Positions 1 through 7,690 of a DNA stretch of 13,784 nt are shown here, one piece after another (position 1 is the stretch's first letter; the number at the start of each line of letters is the position of its first letter). Location of the stretch: NCBI GenBank assembly GCA_964545075.1, contig CAZJFS010000115.1, forward strand, positions 1-13,784, written 5' to 3'. The notes under the pieces were generated by a model that worked only from the letters and a program-made list of their open reading frames with translations, was not told the origin of the DNA and did no database searches. The stretch comes from DAOPXV01 sp035352535. GTDB taxonomy: Bacteria > Muiribacteriota > UBA9980. The translations under genes were made by a program, and so were the position numbers.

Positions 1-2441
1 TTCATTCCGAATAATTTTATCGTCTTCGCGTTTATATTGGCGAACCCGTCGAACTTAGGATTGCTTATCTCGCCCTTTATAACGCCTTCCAGATCTATAT
101 TTCCGGAAACTTCCCTGAACACGTTCTTCGTGTACAGTTTGAGCACCTTCAGATCGGTTTCGTCTAACTTGACTTTCAGTCCGACCTCGCCGGAGCCTAA
201 AAAGTCTATAAAACCTTCGACCGAAAGCGAATGATCGTTCACGCCGACATGAAAGCTTTCAAACTCGAGCCTGGTTTTCTGGTTTTTTATTTTTATGGTA
301 GAGGTATTCTTTATATTGAGGGTTTCGTATTTAACGTCAATATTCTTTATTTCAGCGGTTGTTTTTACGTTTTCGAGGTGCTTGAAATTGCCGTTCAAAA
401 CGACCGAGCCAGAAATTTTTCCGGCCAGTTTTGAAAAAATATCCAGATTTACGAACTTTTTAACCTGTGAAACGCTGACCTCGTATAAATTAAAGGCGAG
501 GTTGAAATTGTCGTCGGCATCGATATTGCCCGAATTCAGAATAATGTTGTCGTCGATCTTGAAATTGGCGAATTCAAACCCCGAGCCTTTTTTCACCACG
601 ACGCCCCGGACTTTTTCAACCCCCACAGCCGCGCCGCCGACCTTGACCTGTTCGACATTGACCAGAAATTCGACCTTCCTGGAATCGCGGCCGCCCTCGA
701 GCTCAAAGCTGAAAGCGGCAAGCCCGGAGGCCCTGGCCTGAAATTTTTTTAATTCTTCGATATTTGAAGCGTTAAACACAAGATTTTTCCCCGAAAAATC
801 ATACCTGCCGCTTGAAATATTATATTTACCGGATATCTCGTTTTTATGCTCGGTTCCTTCCGCCAAAAGCCTTATGGAAGGAAAAACGATTTCGCCGTTA
901 TGCATCCTGAAATTAACGCCATCCACGGTTATTCCTTCGGAAACGATACGGCAGCCGGATATTTCGGTCGTTCCGCTCACGTCATAAGAATTAACGTCAT
1001 GAAGTTTTCCGGAAAAATTAAAGGCGCCTTTTTTAACTTCAAAATCTTTTGCGGCCGCAAGCGTAAAATCATGAAACTTTCTCATGGCTGCGGTTTTCAA
1101 ATTTTTCACTTTTATATTCCCCGAAATCCGTTCGGAAGGAAGTTCAAGTTTTGAAAAGGCCGATATTTCTCCGCCGAAACATGACGCACGGAGATCGTTT
1201 AATTCAACGCTGCGCGAATCGACGACGATCGAAAATTTAGCGTCGGCAAATTGCGTGTTTTTATAGCGGATGCCCGGCGAATTAAGGTCCAGCGAAAAGA
1301 CCGGCTCGAAAACGTTACCTGAAAGAACCGCGGTTCCGTTGATTTCAGCCTCGGCCGAATCGAATTTTTCCGGCGGAAGCTTTATTCCGTTTCCCGAAAA
1401 CAACATGTTCATGCGACGGGTTGAAAGATCCACTTCGCCGGTTATCGCAACGCCGGTTCCGTAATATTTTCCTGAAAAATCCTTGAAGTTAAGGCTCAGT
1501 TTTCCGGAATTAAGCGCTACGGTGCCGTTAATTCCCGTAAGAACGGTTTCGCCGATGACTGGCGTTTTAAAGACGACCTCGGCCGACGATATCTTGAAAT
1601 CGGCGTTGCCTATAAGATATTCAGAGCTTTTCTGGTTGAGTTTCGAAAGAAAAAGCGTGAAATCATAATTGCAGGAATATACTCCGTTGAATTTTATGTA
1701 GTCGCCGGAAATTGAATTGAGGTTGGAAACCAGTCCTTCATTGATGAGGGCGTTTCCGCTCAGAAACAATTTTTCGGTGTCAAGCACGCCGTGATAGCCT
1801 ATTTTTTCAAGTTTAAGGAAATCGTCAAGATAATCAAAATTGCTGGCTATGTTGAATTTTTTAGCCGAAGAGTTATCCGGCCATAGCCTTCCCGAAAAAT
1901 TACGCAGGTTTATCGTACGCACCTCGCGCGCGAAACCTTTCTCACAAAGCACGAATTTTATATTGCAGGAATCGAATATGACCGAGCTGAAAATATTCAA
2001 GGAAAAAAGGCCTTTTGATTTGAAGTTAACGCCTTTGAACCCGAGGCATTCAGGAAAATAAAGCTCCTCGCCGTCGGATTTTATAGTGAGATCCAGCGAT
2101 GAAAAATTAAGATTGAACGATGGCTTTGAAAACGCTGCATTTATTATGGACCCGTCAAGCTGAATGGATGCAACGGACACTTCAGCCGTATTTATCGAAG
2201 ACGCGAGAATGCCGCTGGATGCGGGCTGCGCCACGCGCACGTCTTTTACCGTCACGTAGGACATGAGATCCGAAGAAAGGTAGCCGATCTTAAGCTCTCC
2301 CGGAAAAAGGTCCTTCAGTTCCCTGAAGAGATAATACTTGAGAAAAGTATTTGAAAAAAGATAAGCCGAAAAAACCACGGTTAAAAATATAAAAAGCGTG
2401 GTCCCCAGAAATAATTTAACGAGTTGTTTTGGCGTTTTCAT
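1..2441 (-). CDS. AsmA/TamB-like large envelope protein (partial, C-terminus beyond window)
   Basis: The reverse strand is open without a stop from an ATG at 2441 to the window edge, giving at least 813 residues. The N-terminus (MKTPKQLVKLFLG...) has a few basic residues followed by one hydrophobic segment at about residues 9-27, a signal anchor. The rest is rich in short alternating beta-strand patterns with recurrent phrases such as LSGN, ISGN, VSGTTEISG, NFSGKL, VVLNGNFK and LEGVIKGEISNP. That composition and architecture are typical of AsmA-like/DUF3971/TamB-type proteins, which form long beta-taco grooves spanning the periplasm and are linked to lipid transport or outer-membrane biogenesis. 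No substrate can be read from the sequence. The start overlaps the end of the HIT gene by 26 bp, so the two are probably cotranscribed and translationally coupled. Family assignment rests on architecture, not on a diagnostic motif; the coding call is firm because the frame stays open for 2.4 kb. Confidence 0.8.
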   Translation of the reverse strand, partial: MKTPKQLVKLFLGTTLFIFLTVVFSAYLFSNTFLKYYLFRELKDLFPGELKIGYLSSDLMSYVTVKDVRVAQPASSGILASSINTAEVSVASIQLDGSIINAAFSKPSFNLNFSSLDLTIKSDGEELYFPECLGFKGVNFKSKGLFSLNIFSSVIFDSCNIKFVLCEKGFAREVRTINLRNFSGRLWPDNSSAKKFNIASNFDYLDDFLKLEKIGYHGVLDTEKLFLSGNALINEGLVSNLNSISGDYIKFNGVYSCNYDFTLFLSKLNQKSSEYLIGNADFKISSAEVVFKTPVIGETVLTGINGTVALNSGKLSLNFKDFSGKYYGTGVAITGEVDLSTRRMNMLFSGNGIKLPPEKFDSAEAEINGTAVLSGNVFEPVFSLDLNSPGIRYKNTQFADAKFSIVVDSRSVELNDLRASCFGGEISAFSKLELPSERISGNIKVKNLKTAAMRKFHDFTLAAAKDFEVKKGAFNFSGKLHDVNSYDVSGTTEISGCRIVSEGITVDGVNFRMHNGEIVFPSIRLLAEGTEHKNEISGKYNISSGRYDFSGKNLVFNASNIEELKKFQARASGLAAFSFELEGGRDSRKVEFLVNVEQVKVGGAAVGVEKVRGVVVKKGSGFEFANFKIDDNIILNSGNIDADDNFNLAFNLYEVSVSQVKKFVNLDIFSKLAGKISGSVVLNGNFKHLENVKTTAEIKNIDVKYETLNIKNTSTIKIKNQKTRLEFESFHVGVNDHSLSVEGFIDFLGSGEVGLKVKLDETDLKVLKLYTKNVFREVSGNIDLEGVIKGEISNPKFDGFANINAKTIKLFGM

Positions 2442-2943
2442 GTTCTTTATTTTTCCTCTTTTTAAAAGCGTTCTTTATTTTTTTCATTGTAATACCGGGA
2501 GCCTCGACTATGAGTTTAGCGCCGCCCACTATATCGACGAAACCAAGTTCTCTGTCGTAGCGCGGAACGATATGCATATGAAGATGGGCTATCGATGCGC
2601 CCGAGCAGGCGCCGATGTTAAAACCTACGTTATATCCTCCGGGACTGTATAGTTCATCGATAACTTCCATCGCTTCGTTGGCCAGTTCGTACATTTCAAC
2701 TATCTGATGTTTCCCGAGCCCTTTAAGCGTTTCAACGTGCTTGACCGGAAATATAAGCAGATGCGCCACGTTGAACGGATAAAGATTCAACGATACGACA
2801 AAATTTTCGCTCCTGTGGACCTCGAGAGAACGGACCTTTGCATCGCCGGCGGTTACGGCGCAAAGAATACAGCCTACTTTTGGCCTTGACTTGCCAGTGA
2901 CATATTTCAGCTTATCCGGCGAGAACAGATTTTTATAAATCAT
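2416..2943 (-). CDS. HIT-family (histidine triad) nucleotide hydrolase/phosphorylase
   Basis: A 175-residue protein with the histidine triad HLHMHIVPRY (triad at about residues 120-124 from the chosen start), preceded by FNIGACSGASIA. The N-terminal half carries a CxxC (GCILC, about residues 24-28) and the YPFNVAHLLIFPVKH strand typical of HIT proteins related to Ap4A phosphorylase/ATP adenylyltransferase. In that family the central triad histidine forms the nucleotidyl intermediate, and CxxC plus His often binds zinc. The likely role is cytosolic cleavage of dinucleoside polyphosphates or nucleoside phosphoramidates; the exact substrate cannot be read. The basic C-terminal tail (KKIKNAFKKRKNK) extends past the core. 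A GTG at 2955 is in frame, but GTGAGAG there looks like the ribosome-binding site for the ATG at 2943, which I prefer. First gene of a unit with the AsmA-like gene. Confidence 0.9.
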   Translation of the reverse strand: MIYKNLFSPDKLKYVTGKSRPKVGCILCAVTAGDAKVRSLEVHRSENFVVSLNLYPFNVAHLLIFPVKHVETLKGLGKHQIVEMYELANEAMEVIDELYSPGGYNVGFNIGACSGASIAHLHMHIVPRYDRELGFVDIVGGAKLIVEAPGITMKKIKNAFKKRKNKEHENAKTTR

Positions 2944-2997
2944 GATTTCTCTCACTTATATTTTATTTTAAATTTATGACTTAACATCTAATGCCGT

Positions 2998-3026
2998 ATT
3001 ATTACATATTTTTGAATAAAAGTCAA
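2998..3026 (-). promoter_or_regulatory. Sigma-70-type promoter for the HIT/AsmA unit
   Basis: On the minus strand, TTGACT (3026-3021) is followed after exactly 17 bp by AATAAT (3003-2998), with an extended -10 TG one base before it. The predicted start is near 2991, giving a leader of about 48 nt to the preferred ATG. Match quality and spacing are good; transcription itself is inferred. Confidence 0.6.
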
Positions 3027-3235
3027 GCATTCGCAGCTTAACGGACAAGACGGCGGTCGCATTAAAATTAGCATTAATTTTTTCCAGTTTAATGCCGAAA
3101 TGGTTAAAAATGTCTTTTAAAATTTAATAAAACGCATCAATTTTTTTGCCATAGCAAGTTAAATCAGTCGCAGCATCATTTATATTTTTGTATTAATAAC
3201 ACGGACGCAGCAATTTTCAAAGGATGTGATATTCC
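3027..3235. other. AT-rich divergent intergenic region before the sigma factor
   Basis: No gene is visible. It should hold the promoter for the sigma factor gene, but I found no convincing -35/-10 pair on the plus strand. An 8-bp inverted repeat, GCATTAAA (3059-3066) and TTTAATGC (3088-3095), separated by 21 bp, could be a regulator site. The ribosome-binding site AGGATGTGAT (3221-3230) matches the extended anti-Shine-Dalgarno complement AGGAGGTGAT at 9 of 10 positions and lies 5 nt before the ATG. Confidence 0.4.
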
Positions 3236-4084
3236 ATGTCTTATCAGGACAAAAGCAATTTTTCAGATCAATTGGTCGAACAATATTTCTCGGATCTGAG
3301 GCAGACCGAAATGCTTTCCGACGAAGAATTTTTAACGCTTTTCACTCTCGCTAAAACTGGCGAAAAAAGTTCTTTCTTAAGGATCATAGAGGCCAATCTC
3401 AAACTGGTCATTTCCATCGCCAAACACTACGCCCACAATAAACTCATGTTTCTCGACCTGGTCCAGGAGGGAAATATAGGGCTCATAAAAAGCATAAAAA
3501 AATTCGATCCGACTCTGGGCTATAAATTCTCGACTTTTTCTTCATTCTGGATCAAGCAGGAAATAATACGCTCCATCGAAAATAAGGGCAGGATCATCCG
3601 CGTTCCGGTCAACGTTTCCAAGACCATACAAAAGCTAAAAAAACTCGTCAACACTGAAGTCAACGCTAAAGGCGAGATCGACAAAAAAACCATAGCCGCG
3701 ACCGTAAAAATCCGCGAGGAAAAGATCGAGGACCTTATGCAGTATTTTGACGACAGCTGTTCGATCGAAAAACTCATAGATAAGAATTGTTTCAATATCT
3801 TCATAACCGACGCCGAAAACCTGGAGCCGGAAGATCTGGCCGTGTCGCATATCGCTTCAGAGCAGATCCAGAACCTTCTGAGGCAGAATCTCACGACGCG
3901 CGAACGCGAAACCATAACTCTGCGCTTCGGTCTGGGCGACAACGTTTATAAGACGCATCAGCAGGTCGCCGAAATGCTGATGATATCGCGCGAACGCGTA
4001 AGGCAGCTTGAAATGTCGGCGCTCGGCAAACTGCGCGGCGTGCTTTGTTCAAATCCCGAATTTCAAATGTTGTTTTCAGCCTGA
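3236..4084 (+). CDS. Compact sigma-70-family RNA polymerase sigma factor (RpoD/RpoS-like, lacking region 1.1)
   Basis: A 282-residue protein with the sigma-70 regions in order. Region 1.2 is at about 10-45. Region 2 is at about 46-125, including NLKLVISIAKHY, the core-binding LVQEGNIGLIKSIKKFDP and the -10-recognition stretch KFSTFSSFWIKQEIIRSI. Region 3 is at about 126-205. Region 4 is at about 210-270, with HQQVAEMLMISRERVRQLE as the -35-binding helix-turn-helix. Region 1.1 and the long non-conserved insert of housekeeping factors are absent, so it is most likely an alternative (group 2 or 3) sigma factor. In region 2.4 the glutamine that contacts the -12 base is kept (WIKQ), but the residue equivalent to E. 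coli RpoD Thr440 is Ile, so -10 preference may differ. There is no RpoH box. The start is fixed by a strong ribosome-binding site at 3221-3230. Which stress or phase it serves is unknown. The gene converges with the GAF protein gene with no gap. Confidence 0.93.
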   Translation: MSYQDKSNFSDQLVEQYFSDLRQTEMLSDEEFLTLFTLAKTGEKSSFLRIIEANLKLVISIAKHYAHNKLMFLDLVQEGNIGLIKSIKKFDPTLGYKFSTFSSFWIKQEIIRSIENKGRIIRVPVNVSKTIQKLKKLVNTEVNAKGEIDKKTIAATVKIREEKIEDLMQYFDDSCSIEKLIDKNCFNIFITDAENLEPEDLAVSHIASEQIQNLLRQNLTTRERETITLRFGLGDNVYKTHQQVAEMLMISRERVRQLEMSALGKLRGVLCSNPEFQMLFSA

Positions 4085-4097
4085 TCAGGCTTTTTTT
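4078..4097 (+). terminator. Intrinsic terminator of the sigma gene, embedded in both convergent stop codons
   Basis: A perfect 14-bp palindrome, AGCCTGATCAGGCT (4078-4091), can fold as a 5-bp stem with a GATC loop and is followed by seven T residues (4091-4097). The TGA of the sigma gene (4082-4084) and the TGA of the opposite-strand GAF gene (4087-4085) both lie inside it. The T tract faces the plus-strand transcript, so it best serves the sigma gene. The stem is short, so strength is uncertain. Confidence 0.55.
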
Positions 4098-5053
4098 ACG
4101 GCAAAAGCGCCCTTGATATCCTTCGGAATGTGATTTTCAAGGGCGGTCGAAACGATCTCGGACACCTTATGGACGTACTGAACGTCGTCAGGGCTCAAAA
4201 GCCCTATATTCCGGAATTTCGCGATCCCTACGACCGCGTACAGGCTGCCATGCGCCAAAAGCGGAATGGACATCTGCCAGTCATTGGATTTTTCGGAAGC
4301 GGTGTCGTTTAATATGACCTGTAAATTAACGGCCGATTTTCCTATTATTCCTTCGCCGTAGTTTATAATAACTTCTTCGATGTTTTCAATGTGAGCGAGA
4401 TTTTTTTTAAATTTCCCGGCGAGCGTTCTGCCTTTTTCCGCTACCATAAACAGAGCGTACTCTTTAACCCCGTAATCAACGGCGAGCGTCTTGAAAAATA
4501 TCTCGAAAATTTCATCCGCCGATTTTCCCGTCACTATAAGTTTCGAAAATTTCAACAAAAAATTATAAAATTTTATCGAGGTATCCACCCGCTGAACCGG
4601 CGCGGTCGCCAGCTCATTCTGCTGGCCCGTATTCGCCGCGGGCGCCGAGGAAGCCGACTGCAGTTTTTTCGTCATTTCGGCGACGCTTTTATTCAAAGCG
4701 AGGTTCTGCCTTGCCATAAGTTCATAGCCAAAACCTGATATCAGTCCCATAAGGGTAAAAAATATCAGCTGGACGTTATAATGTACCGGAGCCGAATTCG
4801 TGCTATAATACGCGGGATTTACGTTCAAACCCAGAACATGCAATATGCAGATAAAGGTCGAAGTGAAAAAACCGCCCATCATGCCGTATTGAATGCCCGC
4901 GAAAGTTATGACGAGGATATATAAATATTGATAATAAGCGAGCGCGAATATCACGCTATGGTATTTATTCCCGAAGAACCCCACGACAAAGGCGAGGATG
5001 ACGAGCAGAAAACCTATTTTAAATGAATAATCGAAGACCAAAAATTTTTTCAT
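4085..5053 (-). CDS. Membrane-anchored GAF-domain protein
   Basis: A 322-residue protein. The first 115 residues are hydrophobic with about four membrane segments (roughly 10-28, 34-52, 54-76 and 93-115). A polar linker rich in Ala, Ser and Gln (about 120-158) follows, then a GAF-like domain at about 160-306, recognised by the pattern FLLKFSKLIVTGKSADEIFEIFFKTL...EYALFMVA...GEGIIGKSAV...MSIPLLAHGSLYAVVGIAKF...LSPDDVQYVHKVSEIVSTALEN. No kinase, GGDEF, HD-GYP or phosphatase output domain follows, so it would be a membrane sensor acting through a partner, or a regulator of the adjacent sigma factor; both are inference. Cytoplasmic placement of the GAF domain is expected. There is no Shine-Dalgarno sequence before the ATG, and a consensus promoter abuts it, suggesting a leaderless mRNA. 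Confidence 0.87.
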   Translation of the reverse strand: MKKFLVFDYSFKIGFLLVILAFVVGFFGNKYHSVIFALAYYQYLYILVITFAGIQYGMMGGFFTSTFICILHVLGLNVNPAYYSTNSAPVHYNVQLIFFTLMGLISGFGYELMARQNLALNKSVAEMTKKLQSASSAPAANTGQQNELATAPVQRVDTSIKFYNFLLKFSKLIVTGKSADEIFEIFFKTLAVDYGVKEYALFMVAEKGRTLAGKFKKNLAHIENIEEVIINYGEGIIGKSAVNLQVILNDTASEKSNDWQMSIPLLAHGSLYAVVGIAKFRNIGLLSPDDVQYVHKVSEIVSTALENHIPKDIKGAFAVKKA

Positions 5054-5061
5054 GGCAACAT

Positions 5062-5090
5062 ATTATAAATTCAGCGCCCTGATTTGTCAA
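5062..5090 (-). promoter_or_regulatory. Perfect-consensus sigma-70-type promoter abutting the GAF-protein start codon
   Basis: On the minus strand, TTGACA (5090-5085), a 17-bp spacer and TATAAT (5067-5062) match the consensus at all 12 positions. The -10 box ends only 8 nt before the A of the ATG (5053). A normal start would fall at about 5056-5053, leaving a 5' leader of 0-3 nt. The promoter match is direct observation; leaderless initiation is inference. Confidence 0.75.
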
Positions 5091-5117
5091 TAAAAAACTT
5101 AATGCTGAAAAAAAACC

Positions 5118-5146
5118 TTGCAGTTTTAACCGTTTTTAATTATAAT
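5118..5146 (+). promoter_or_regulatory. Sigma-70-type promoter for the clpC operon
   Basis: TTGCAG (5118-5123), a 17-bp spacer and TATAAT (5141-5146). The predicted start is near 5153, giving a leader of about 30 nt that contains the ribosome-binding site AGGGTGAT (5169-5176) 6 nt before the ATG. I saw no CIRCE inverted repeat and no CtsR heptad repeat, so the classical Gram-positive heat-shock operators of clpC are absent here. Confidence 0.7.
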
Positions 5147-5182
5147 AACTTGGCAAAATATTGATTATAGGGTGATACAATA

Positions 5183-7678
5183 ATGTACGATTTTTTTACC
5201 GAAGAAACTAAAAAACTTCTTAATACAGCAGAAGAAGAAGCGCGCAGCCTTCATCACAGCTATATCGGAACCGAGCACCTGCTTCTGGCCATCGCTAAAA
5301 ACGAAAGTTTCATAGCCGCGAGAGTTTTAAAGATGTTTCAGATCGATTACCAGACCATAATAGATGAGGTAACTCATATAGCCGAAGAGCGCCCCCAGCA
5401 ATACCACACTTCGCTCGATCTGACCCCTCTCGCCAAGCTCGTTATAAGGCTGGCCGTCGAGGAAGCGCAGGCGCTGGGTCAGCGTTTTATAAGCCCGGAA
5501 CACATACTTCTGGGCCTGCTCAAATGCGAGGAAGGCATTGCGGCCCGGGTTTTTTCGAAACTTAAAATCAACGTGGTCCAGGTCCAGAAAAAGATACGCC
5601 CTATACTTTTATCCCACAGGTCGGCGGCGCCGGCTTCATCACGCGAGAACATCAATGTTTCAAAGACTCCGATGTGCGACGCATACGGCGTCGACCTCAC
5701 TCAGAAAGCTATCCAGAAAAAACTCGATCCCGTCATAGGCCGCGAGAATGAAATATCGCGCGTCATTCACATACTTTCAAGAAGAACCAAAAACAATCCC
5801 TGCCTCATAGGCGATCCCGGAGTCGGAAAGACCGCAATAATAGAAGGGCTTGCGATTAAAATAATAAATAACCAGGTTCCTGAGACGCTCGCCGACAAGC
5901 GCGTCCTGCTTTTAAATTTCTCCTCCATCATCGCCGGAGCCAAATTCCGCGGAGAATTCGAGGAACGGCTTAAAACTATAATCGAGGAAATCAAGGAGTC
6001 GTCAAACATAATCCTTTTCATAGACGAGATTCATACGATAGTCGGCACCGGCTCTTCCGAAGGCTCGATGGACGCCGCCAACATATTAAAACCCGTCCTG
6101 GCCCGCGGCGAACTGCAGGTCATCGGCGCGACCACGCTCGACGAATACAGAAAATACATAGAAAAAGATACGGCTCTGGAGCGCCGTTTTCAAACGGTCT
6201 TCGTAGCGGAGCCTTCCATCGACGAAACCATCCAGATCCTTCACGGACTCAAGGACCGCTACGAAATGTTCCATCGCGTAAAGATATCCGACAAGGCCAT
6301 CGACAGCGCCGCGAAATTTTCGGCGCGTTACATAACCGGGCGCTTTCTGCCTGATAAGGCGATCGATCTCATCGACGAGGCCGGCGCTTACGTGAGGCTT
6401 CAAAACCTCGTCGCCCCTCCCGATATCCATGAGATCGAAACGGATCTCGCCAACGTGAGGCTCGAAGAGGAACAGGCGATCTCCCGCCAGGACTATGAGC
6501 GCGCGGCAAAAATGCACTGCCGCGACCTCGAACTTCAGGCCAAACAGAAATCGATAAAATCTTCCTGGGAAGCTAAAAAGGCCCAGATATCAGAAACCTC
6601 GGTCGTTAACGAAGACGATGTCGCCAGAGTCGTAGCGCGCTGGACAGGGATACCGATCGGAACTCTCACCGAAAACGAGATCAGCAGGCTTTTAAAACTC
6701 GAAGATTCGCTTAAGCACCGCGTCATAGGCCAGGAAGAAGCCATCGGCGCGATATCTCAAGCCATAAGACGCGCCCGCGCTGGACTTTCAGATCCAAGAC
6801 GCCCTTACGGCTCGTTCATTTTTCTCGGCCTCACGGGCGTCGGAAAAACGGAACTCGCTAAAGCTCTCGCCGAATTCATATACGGCGACGATAATGCCAT
6901 GATACGCGTCGATATGTCTGAATTCCAGGAAAAACACGCCGTTTCAAGGCTCGTCGGAGCGCCTCCGGGCTATGTCGGCTATGACGAAGCCGGCCAGCTT
7001 ACCGAAAGGATAAGACGCCGCCCATATTCGGTGGTCCTTCTCGACGAGATCGAGAAAGCCCATCCCGACATATTCAACATTCTCCTTCAGGTCCTCGAAG
7101 ACGGCCGTCTGACCGATTCTCACGGACGCGTCGTAGATTTTAAAAACACTATAATCATAATGACATCTAACGTCGGAGCCAAGGAATTCACCGACGTAGC
7201 GAAGATCGGCTTTATCGAAAGAACTAAAAATGTTGAATATGAAAAACTTAAAAACAAGATACTTGCCGAATTGCCGAAACTCTTCAGGCCCGAATTTTTA
7301 AACCGCATAGACGACACTATAGTTTTCCAACCGCTTACGATCGCAAACGTCAAAAAGATATGCGCGAATCTCATAGACGATCTGCAGAAACGTCTTGCCT
7401 CCAGAAAGATCCAGCTTGCCGTTACCGACCGCGCCATGGATTATCTCGTTTCGATAGGATACGATATAAATTACGGCGCCCGGCCTCTTAAAAGGATCAT
7501 TCAGAAAAATCTCGACAATGAAATAGCCAACAGGATATTGACCGGCGAATTCAAGGACGAACTCATGCTTAAGATCGACAGCGACGATTCAAAGCTGCTG
7601 TTCGAACCGGTCGCCCTTGAAACCGCCACCACCCCCGAGCCGGTATTAAATTCCGCGGCCGATAAAAAATCTTCTTAA
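5183..7678 (+). CDS. clpC: ATP-dependent unfoldase ClpC (Clp/Hsp100, AAA+ family)
   Basis: An 831-residue protein with full ClpC architecture. Two Clp N-domain repeats cover about 1-145. AAA module 1 has Walker A GDPGVGKT (210-217), Walker B ILFIDE (277-282) and arginine finger ALERRF (331-336). A UVR-type middle segment lies at about 424-460 (ISRQDYERAAKMHCRDLE). AAA module 2 has Walker A GLTGVGKT (549-556), Walker B VVLLDE (617-622), sensor 1 TSN (661-663), RPEFLNRID (702-710) and sensor 2 GARPLKR (765-771). An IGF tripeptide at 675-677 is where Clp unfoldases dock onto ClpP. It therefore probably unfolds proteins into a ClpP peptidase encoded elsewhere. The UVR segment separates it from ClpB (long coiled coil) and ClpA (no UVR). 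Neither ctsR nor mcsA/mcsB is upstream; instead it heads an operon with a permease and a two-component system. Confidence 0.97.
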   Translation: MYDFFTEETKKLLNTAEEEARSLHHSYIGTEHLLLAIAKNESFIAARVLKMFQIDYQTIIDEVTHIAEERPQQYHTSLDLTPLAKLVIRLAVEEAQALGQRFISPEHILLGLLKCEEGIAARVFSKLKINVVQVQKKIRPILLSHRSAAPASSRENINVSKTPMCDAYGVDLTQKAIQKKLDPVIGRENEISRVIHILSRRTKNNPCLIGDPGVGKTAIIEGLAIKIINNQVPETLADKRVLLLNFSSIIAGAKFRGEFEERLKTIIEEIKESSNIILFIDEIHTIVGTGSSEGSMDAANILKPVLARGELQVIGATTLDEYRKYIEKDTALERRFQTVFVAEPSIDETIQILHGLKDRYEMFHRVKISDKAIDSAAKFSARYITGRFLPDKAIDLIDEAGAYVRLQNLVAPPDIHEIETDLANVRLEEEQAISRQDYERAAKMHCRDLELQAKQKSIKSSWEAKKAQISETSVVNEDDVARVVARWTGIPIGTLTENEISRLLKLEDSLKHRVIGQEEAIGAISQAIRRARAGLSDPRRPYGSFIFLGLTGVGKTELAKALAEFIYGDDNAMIRVDMSEFQEKHAVSRLVGAPPGYVGYDEAGQLTERIRRRPYSVVLLDEIEKAHPDIFNILLQVLEDGRLTDSHGRVVDFKNTIIIMTSNVGAKEFTDVAKIGFIERTKNVEYEKLKNKILAELPKLFRPEFLNRIDDTIVFQPLTIANVKKICANLIDDLQKRLASRKIQLAVTDRAMDYLVSIGYDINYGARPLKRIIQKNLDNEIANRILTGEFKDELMLKIDSDDSKLLFEPVALETATTPEPVLNSAADKKSS

Positions 7679-7685
7679 GGTGTGA
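7677..7685 (+). promoter_or_regulatory. Ribosome-binding site that decides the permease start
   Basis: AAGGTGTGA overlaps the end of the clpC stop codon and resembles the extended Shine-Dalgarno sequence. The in-frame GTG at 7682 lies inside it and cannot use it. The in-frame TTG at 7691 is 5 nt downstream, the right distance, so TTG 7691 is the better start. Confidence 0.6.
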
Positions 7686-7690
7686 CATTT

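Noticed and set aside
37..2061. Several short plus-strand open frames in the first 2 kb
   Set aside because: They overlap each other in different frames, lack ribosome-binding sites and are antisense shadows of the continuous minus-strand AsmA-like gene.
2941..2955. GTG 2955 as the start of the HIT gene
   Set aside because: GTGAGAG there is better read as the ribosome-binding site of the ATG at 2943.
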